From positions 1 through 12,411 of the forward strand of contig CAMWUH010000032.1 of the NCBI GenBank assembly GCA_947177325.1: DNA of 12,411 nucleotides, in the 5' to 3' direction. Of this stretch, positions 8,201-12,411 are shown piece by piece; positions within the stretch are counted from its first letter, which is position 1, and each line of letters begins with the position of its first letter. The stretch comes from an uncultured Bacteroidales bacterium. Its GTDB lineage: Bacteria > Bacteroidota > Bacteroidia > Bacteroidales > Muribaculaceae. The notes under the pieces are model-generated. The model saw only the letters and a list, made by a program, of their open reading frames with translations, did not search any database and had not been told where the DNA came from. The position numbers were made by a program, and so were the translations under genes.

Positions 8201-8400
8201 TCGGAAATCAAATCTGAAATGGTTTCAGTTTCAGGCATTATAAAATCCACCTCCTTTTCTCTTGACACTTCTGAAAAGTAATGCAATAGAAAGGTTGCGG
8301 TTCGCTTATTAGGAGTAACAAAGCAATAATCGATTAAATTGCCGGCTTCGTTATTTACATATTCAGCTGCAAGTTGCTTTAAGAATGGCGTAACTGTCAT
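5239..8400 (-). CDS. RecC/AddB-like PD-(D/E)XK nuclease with iron-sulfur cluster motif
   Basis: A 1053-residue protein resembling the AddB subunit of AddAB, a helicase-nuclease that resects double-strand breaks. Residues 1 to about 700 resemble an inactivated UvrD-type helicase: CFVTPNKRTATF (26-37) sits where a Walker A loop is expected but lacks GxxGxGK(T/S). Decayed later motifs are visible in QIMGVLENRNLDFETIIIPS (614-633) and YRMISRAKNIVLLYDG (674-689). The C-terminal nuclease looks complete: GKVVH with H800, D916, DYK with D933 and K935, and Q963xxxY967. C768 together with C1043-x2-C1046-x5-C1052 makes the four-cysteine 4Fe-4S staple seen in AddB and Cas4. The expected AddA helicase partner is not in the window. 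Adjacent to holB (9 nt) and hemW (14 nt). Confidence 0.88.
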   Translation of the reverse strand: MTVTPFLKQLAAEYVNNEAGNLIDYCFVTPNKRTATFLLHYFSEVSREKEVDFIMPETETISDLISDLTDTVDAGRIELIFILYKVYSKIVTAHASKKMLEKGSNLLDFNKFQYWAEVVLNDFNDVDKYLVDAEQLFHNIEVIKEIKSNYLTPEQYAELQKYFKSIEMPPEAEKFWAHVIYKGDGTIETASERKKNVPGFIKLWQSMFELYTEFKKELRTLGLAYSGMAYRDCVARLKTMGAEDFRFKRYIFVGFNVLSKSEEEIFDQFKRKGIGDFYWDYASPAFEFKSNSATRFLSKLVKEFPSIYNEVGREKLPYPNIEIVSVPSTLAQTQIIADLISYQHSDLLASELSEKATFEHAQNQLMNTAVILPDEAVCLPLLRSLPEKLLRVEVNVSEKRSSKKSLLNVTMGYPLRQTPIATLFHDIIQLQLRSKLNKNGGNFLYTDVLKLITNPLIREVDPEACDYLTALINDNRYFQVPADLFDDPKLASLCPVFVLADTDNWFNAIDYLNNLIDWLLNSLDEQDVEFQVFDDEFDDIFIDDKALFGDRMMSMQQAFLAYYKDALEQFVNLITTYMRPEEIFLQTHTVFHLVDRLLGNQKVTFTGLPLKGLQIMGVLENRNLDFETIIIPSMNERIFPRRHFSKSFIPNALREAYQMSTIEHQESIYAYYFYRMISRAKNIVLLYDGRSSGTKSGQVSRYVDQLMFMAPPENIKFTAKSFDVKLERTKGSIEIVKTDEIMSQIRQYLYPNGKKFLSASSINAFINCPLQFYLQNIKEYYEDEEMKDFMDASIFGKVVHSALETIYNNQREKATGSNHKPLYVDKNVLKEMRADKVVNEAVAFAIRKEYLKKPDSTAPLIGQNDIYHHIMVEMVKTLLKKEESRTPFYFLEAEKKKKIPFKVNDDLTINLTYVIDRVDFVETEGEKILQVIDYKTGSDKTSASSMDDLFNTDKPGRKKALLQCLLYCNAYAQDHQFQGKMSPWIFSLRNVAKDSLSPIIIEKKDVTDYHDFNDEFMERLTEVLNDLFDQNVPFRNQPSDDHCKYCRFKDLCN

Positions 8401-8409
8401 TAATTCTGA

Positions 8410-9534
8410 TCAGGCTTTTAATAATAAAATTGTTTTCACTGCAACATCAAACATCACCATCTTCGGATTAGTGTAGCCGCTTATATCCTCGGCCGCTTCA
8501 ATAAAGACTTTGCGTAAGCGCTCAACATTACGCTCGTTTATAAAGCGGGCGAATTTATTGCTGAAATCGGCCTCGGCTGTACTTAATGCATTGAGCTGTT
8601 GATTATGCAAATTATAAATAAAGTTTTCTCCGATAAGATTTTCGCAATAATTCAAGAACCGTACCAAGTATTCACGGCCTTGCTTTGCCTGTGTATCGCT
8701 CCATTTCCTCAAATCGAGTATTCGACGCTGGTAAGCGCTTCGCATCAATTCTTTGAAGCTCTCCAGCATTTCGGCGTGTTCACCCATTGAAGATGCCAAA
8801 TTCTGCGCTACATTAACTGACCCGCCTGACAATCGCGACGCTTCTACTGCCGCTTCATAATTCTCGCCAAACCGGGAAGTTAACACATCGACTACTTCGT
8901 TTTCAGTCAACGGTTTTACCTGGTAGCGTTGTAAACGTGAGTAAATTGTTGGCAGAATAGCTTGAGGATTATTTGATGTGAAAATAAAAATTGTATCTCG
9001 GGGCGGCTCTTCAATAATCTTGAGCATCTTGTTGCTGCATTCAGGATTCATTCTTTCTGGCAACCACATAATAACAATTTTATATTTTGAGCCGTGAGAA
9101 GCGAAGTTAAGCTTTCTGATTACTGACATGCTTTCATGCACATAAATCATAGGCTTGCCATTTTCATTTCCAAGGGCTCTCTGCCAAAATTCAAACGGCA
9201 TATAAGGTTGCTCCCGCAAATATTCTTGCCACTCTTTAGCATAGTCGTCGGAAATGGCCATAGACTCTCCCGAACGCTTCAAAACCGGAAATGAGAATAT
9301 GGTGTCGATATGATTGAATGACTGATGTTGCCGGCATGACGCGCATACCCCGCAACTGTCGCCGTTGACACGGTTTTGGCAATGAATATACTGCGCGAAG
9401 GCCCGCGCCAACATCATTTTGCCGATGCCCGATTTTCCCTCAAGCAGTAGTGCATGCGGAATTTTGTCATCATCGGCAAGCTGTCGTAGCCTCTGTTTTA
9501 TATCTTCTTGTCCGGTTATGTCAGAAAACTTCAT
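8410..9534 (-). CDS. holB: DNA polymerase III clamp-loader subunit delta'
   Basis: A 374-residue AAA+ protein that acts with DnaX and delta to load the sliding clamp. The N-terminal part has ITGQEDIKQRL (6-16), a P-loop GKSGIGK (33-39), and a zinc-binding set C52-x8-C61-x2-C64-x2-C67, as in the DnaX/HolB family. The residue after the P-loop lysine is Met instead of Thr/Ser, and the Walker B position reads WLPE (157-160) instead of an acidic pair, so ATP hydrolysis is unlikely, as for E. coli delta'. NPECSNKMLKIIEEPP (163-178) and SRLQRYQ (199-205), with the putative arginine finger R200, are retained and can serve the neighbouring subunit. Its ATG overlaps the lipoprotein stop by 4 nt (ATGA), suggesting translational coupling. 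Confidence 0.92.
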   Translation of the reverse strand: MKFSDITGQEDIKQRLRQLADDDKIPHALLLEGKSGIGKMMLARAFAQYIHCQNRVNGDSCGVCASCRQHQSFNHIDTIFSFPVLKRSGESMAISDDYAKEWQEYLREQPYMPFEFWQRALGNENGKPMIYVHESMSVIRKLNFASHGSKYKIVIMWLPERMNPECSNKMLKIIEEPPRDTIFIFTSNNPQAILPTIYSRLQRYQVKPLTENEVVDVLTSRFGENYEAAVEASRLSGGSVNVAQNLASSMGEHAEMLESFKELMRSAYQRRILDLRKWSDTQAKQGREYLVRFLNYCENLIGENFIYNLHNQQLNALSTAEADFSNKFARFINERNVERLRKVFIEAAEDISGYTNPKMVMFDVAVKTILLLKA

Positions 9535-10388
9535 TCCGAGGGGGTGTTTGATGATATCTTTTCTTCAGCCAACCTGATACGTTCATTCAAGCGTTCACGC
9601 TCTAAGGTTAAACGTCGGGTATCAGTAATTAATGCAGAGTAGGCGAGAGGTGTTGAAAAATCTTTAACTTTACGGGTAATCATTTTCGAGCCACCACGCT
9701 CGCCGATAAATTTAACCGTTACGGATTCATCTTCGCCATGACGTCTCAGCAGGTCAGCTACTCGCTCAACTCGTTTGGGGATAAAATTAATCATTTCCGA
9801 TCCATTAATGCGATAGTTAATATCTCCGTCATAAGGAATTGTGTCAGTAGTCGCCATTTCATCCCCTACGTTGAACAATAGTGACGTGTGATGTAAATTA
9901 CCTGCACCAATTACCGACGATACCAAATAAAAACATCCTGTTTCGTCAACACGAGGCAACACTCCTGTCGTCGCAATCGCAGCTCCCTTGGAAGCATCCG
10001 ACTTTGAGACATAGTAGCCGTCAGTGCCTGCAATGTCAATATGAGTCATTAATTTAGCTACTGAATCAAGTTTGGCGTTATACAGTGTAATCGAGTCTTC
10101 TACCAATTGAAGTTGACGTTTCGCTTGAAGCAAAATTGCTTTTGGGCGCAACTCCAGGCTTTGACGTTTGATGGTAGAATTAACCGAATAGCCTGCATCG
10201 ACGGAGTCAAGCAGTTCTATTGCCAAATCTCCATTCCCTACAGCAATTGCCTCACCGGCAGATTGCAACAGTTCATCGGCGCGTTGCTCCTCGATTGTCA
10301 GCGTTTTTTTACAACTTTGGATTGTGGCCATTACCAACATAGCCAACGAGAATATTGTCAGATATTTTGCTTTCATTTCAGTAATCAT
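9531..10388 (-). CDS. Uncharacterised lipoprotein with helical N-half and beta-rich C-half
   Basis: I do not recognise a characterised family. The protein has 285 residues from the ATG at 10388, or 281 from the second ATG at 10376, which gives a more usual signal peptide (MKAKYL, then a hydrophobic stretch). The lipobox is IQSC, with C26 (C22 from the second start) as the lipidated residue. Lys-Lys follows, with no acidic residue that would signal inner-membrane retention by E. coli rules, and with no obvious Bacteroidetes surface-export signal. Residues about 32-115 look like helical-hairpin or TPR-like repeats with coiled-coil character; about 122-235 look like beta strands; a charged helix rich in Arg and Glu (258-278) ends the protein. 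Context links it to Rel (11 nt upstream) and holB (4-nt overlap). Function unknown. Confidence 0.8.
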   Translation of the reverse strand: MITEMKAKYLTIFSLAMLVMATIQSCKKTLTIEEQRADELLQSAGEAIAVGNGDLAIELLDSVDAGYSVNSTIKRQSLELRPKAILLQAKRQLQLVEDSITLYNAKLDSVAKLMTHIDIAGTDGYYVSKSDASKGAAIATTGVLPRVDETGCFYLVSSVIGAGNLHHTSLLFNVGDEMATTDTIPYDGDINYRINGSEMINFIPKRVERVADLLRRHGEDESVTVKFIGERGGSKMITRKVKDFSTPLAYSALITDTRRLTLERERLNERIRLAEEKISSNTPSE

Positions 10389-10399
10389 TTCGGGTATTG

Positions 10400-12411
10400 T
10401 TAGCGGGAGCGCGTAACATCTTTTACGCCCTTCACTGTTTTGATTTTCTTTATCAAGTTATTCAATGCAACCGTGTCATTTAATCCAACAGTCAAATGAC
10501 CTTGGAACAAACCATCGTTAGAGTCAATCGAAATAGCTCTCAACGATATATCTTTCTCTTTATTTATTATGGAAGTAATGTTGGTGACGATGCCAATGTC
10601 ATCAACACCCACAACTTTTAATGTAGCTGCAAACTGCTCACCGACTTTGCCTGACCATCGCGTGGTGATAAGTCGATAAGGGTAGCGCTGGCGTATGTTG
10701 GCTGCGTTGGGACAGTCAGTGCGATGCACCTTTATCACCCCTTCAGCCGAAACAAAGCCGAAAACATCATCTCCATAAATGGGATTACAGCATTTGGCCA
10801 ACTTATAATTGATGCCCTTTATATTGTTCCCGATCACAACAACATCAGAAGTCGACATAGCGTCGTCACTCTCGGGAAGTTGCATGGTATATTCTTCAGC
10901 CGATACTCTTTCAATCGATTCTATCGGTTTTTCAGTCAACGAGTCGTAGGTGTCGAGCACTTTTTGTAAATCAAGTGCATCTCGTGCAATATCGGCATAA
11001 AAATCAGTAACTTGCTTATAGCCGAGTTTCTTTATCGTCCGCATCAACACGGCTTCATCCAGATCAATCTTTCTATTCTTAAATCGGCGATAGAGAGTTT
11101 CTTTTGCAATAGCATTGCCTGAGGCATTGGCTTCGTTAAGTGTCTGGCGAATTTTTGTACGCGCCTTGGAGGTTACAACAAAATTGAGCCAATCCTGCTT
11201 GGGCGATTGAGTGGATGCTGACTGAATTTCAACAGTGTCGCCACTGCGAAGTTTATAATTGATTTTTTGGTGTTTGCCGTTAACCTTTGCACCAATGCAA
11301 TGGCATCCTAAATTGGAGTGGATATTAAACGCAAAATCTAAAATGGTAGCGCCAAGAGGCAGCTTGAATAAATCACCTTTCGGGGTAAAAACAAACACCT
11401 CTTTGTCGTAGAAATCCATTCGGAAATTGCGCATCAACTCCATTGGACCGCTGTCGCCACTCTCCAAAATGTCGCGGACATTATTCATCCACGCATCCAT
11501 GTTGCCCTCGCTTTTAATGCCTTTGTAGCGCCAGTGCGCCGCCAAGCCTTTTTCTGCTACGAGGTCCATTCTCCGGGTGCGTATCTGCACCTCAACCCAG
11601 CGGTCGCCGGGACCTGCCACTGTGATATGCAACGACTCATAGCCGTTGGTTTTCGGCACACTTATCCAGTCTTTCAGTCTTATAGGGTTAGGCTGATAGA
11701 GGTCAGTGACAATTGAATATGCCAGCCAACAATCACTTTTTTCTTTTTCTAAGGGGGTGTCAATGATAATTCTTATGGCAAAAAGGTCGTAGATATGTTC
11801 TATGTCACATTTCTGCTTAACCAATTTTTTCCATATTGAGTAAATTGACTTAGTGCGTCCCTTCATCTCATAGTTAAGGCCGGCTTTATCAAGGCGCTCT
11901 TTAATGGGGGCTATAAAGTCGGCTATATAGGCATCGCGGCGAGCTTTCGTCTCATTCAGTTTTGAGGCGATATCATTGAAAGCTTTACGATTGGTAAACT
12001 TCAACGACATATCTTCAATTTCACCTTTTATCGCATACAGACCGAGTCGATGGGCCAGAGGTGCATAAAGGAAATTTGCCTCATAGGCCACATCCTGCAC
12101 CAATTTCTCTGAGGGGTGATGATTTATTTGACGCATCAATTCCAGACGGTCAACAATCATAATGATTATCACCCTGATATCCTCGGCGAAGGCCATTAAC
12201 AATCGGCGAAAATTATCGCTCTCGACAGAGGTGTGTTTCTGATAGAGTTGCGAAACTTTGTGCAGTCCCTCGAGTAGTTTAACCACATCATCGTTCCACT
12301 CGGCTGCTACCGAATGAAGTTGCAGATGGTCGTCTTGAACAAGATTACGCAGCATTATTGCAACGACCATATTCACGTCGGGACTAACCCGCCGACACAA
12401 AGCTATCGCGG
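10400..12411 (-). CDS. RelA/SpoT family (p)ppGpp synthetase with degenerate hydrolase domain (5' end missing)
   Basis: This open frame runs off the right edge with no start in the window; a TTG at 12400 is internal. About 60-80 N-terminal residues are probably missing. Counting from the TTG codon, the HD hydrolase region reads LRNLVQDD (17-24) where LHDVVEDT is expected, and VDRLELMR (83-90) where ADRLHNMR is expected, so most metal-binding residues are lost. The synthetase domain is intact: GRTKSIYSIW (181-190), IYDLFAIR (203-210), RLKDWI (241-246), PKTNGYESLH (249-258) and EVQIRT (270-275). TGS (about 334-393), a zinc-finger-like region with C537, C538, H559 and C563, and ACT (about 590-666) follow. 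Likely makes (p)ppGpp on starved ribosomes but cannot degrade it. First known gene of the right-hand cluster. Confidence 0.93.
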   Translation of the reverse strand, partial: AIALCRRVSPDVNMVVAIMLRNLVQDDHLQLHSVAAEWNDDVVKLLEGLHKVSQLYQKHTSVESDNFRRLLMAFAEDIRVIIIMIVDRLELMRQINHHPSEKLVQDVAYEANFLYAPLAHRLGLYAIKGEIEDMSLKFTNRKAFNDIASKLNETKARRDAYIADFIAPIKERLDKAGLNYEMKGRTKSIYSIWKKLVKQKCDIEHIYDLFAIRIIIDTPLEKEKSDCWLAYSIVTDLYQPNPIRLKDWISVPKTNGYESLHITVAGPGDRWVEVQIRTRRMDLVAEKGLAAHWRYKGIKSEGNMDAWMNNVRDILESGDSGPMELMRNFRMDFYDKEVFVFTPKGDLFKLPLGATILDFAFNIHSNLGCHCIGAKVNGKHQKINYKLRSGDTVEIQSASTQSPKQDWLNFVVTSKARTKIRQTLNEANASGNAIAKETLYRRFKNRKIDLDEAVLMRTIKKLGYKQVTDFYADIARDALDLQKVLDTYDSLTEKPIESIERVSAEEYTMQLPESDDAMSTSDVVVIGNNIKGINYKLAKCCNPIYGDDVFGFVSAEGVIKVHRTDCPNAANIRQRYPYRLITTRWSGKVGEQFAATLKVVGVDDIGIVTNITSIINKEKDISLRAISIDSNDGLFQGHLTVGLNDTVALNNLIKKIKTVKGVKDVTRSR

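Noticed and set aside
5239..8400. Reading the PD-(D/E)XK protein with its Fe-S staple as a Cas4-type CRISPR protein or a defence nuclease.
   Set aside because: Length of about 1050 residues, helicase-like N-terminal region and housekeeping neighbours fit AddB/RecC. No CRISPR repeats or cas genes are present.
12398..12400. TTG at 12400-12398 as the true start of the rel gene.
   Set aside because: The frame stays open to the window edge (AIA precedes it), and the start would fall inside the HD domain. The real start lies outside the window.

Overview
The window is about 43% GC by eye and nearly all coding. It reads as a chromosomal core region of a Bacteroidales bacterium. Evidence is the Bacteroidetes-type promoter elements (TTTG and TAnnTTTG), the near absence of Shine-Dalgarno sequences, and protein features typical of the order: a Bacteroidetes-style AddB/RecC-like nuclease, a Bacteroidales lipoprotein, and a COG2509 FAD protein. 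A gut Muribaculaceae-like species is a plausible guess but not proven from sequence alone. I see no mobile elements, CRISPR arrays, tRNA or rRNA genes.

Layout, left to right. (1) Positions 1-1959, minus strand: a MATE efflux transporter followed 3 nt downstream by the 5' part of a FAD-dependent dehydrogenase that runs off the left edge. (2) Position 2043 onward, plus strand: a HAD-family phosphatase, divergent from the MATE gene and convergent with nadC. (3) nadC (minus) and rlmH (plus), which diverge from a very short 58-bp region with two overlapping promoters that face each other. (4) Positions 4112-12411, minus strand: a tight five-gene cluster transcribed right to left: a RelA/SpoT-family (p)ppGpp synthetase (5' end off the right edge), a lipoprotein of unknown function, DNA polymerase III delta' (holB), a large RecC/AddB-like PD-(D/E)XK nuclease, and hemW. 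Its junctions are 11 nt, a 4-nt overlap, 9 nt and 14 nt.

The right-hand cluster joins stringent-response signalling (Rel), replication (clamp loader delta'), recombinational repair (AddB-like nuclease) and haem handling (HemW), plus one uncharacterised envelope lipoprotein coupled to holB. The left half supplies NAD biosynthesis (NadC), ribosome modification (RlmH), drug or metabolite efflux and small-molecule dephosphorylation.

I found no convincing new multi-gene system. The points most worth a second look are the Rel protein with a destroyed hydrolase site but a bifunctional-type RxKD synthetase motif, the interlocked nadC/rlmH promoters, the AddB-like nuclease that has no visible ATP-binding loop and no AddA partner beside it, and the unknown lipoprotein tied to holB.
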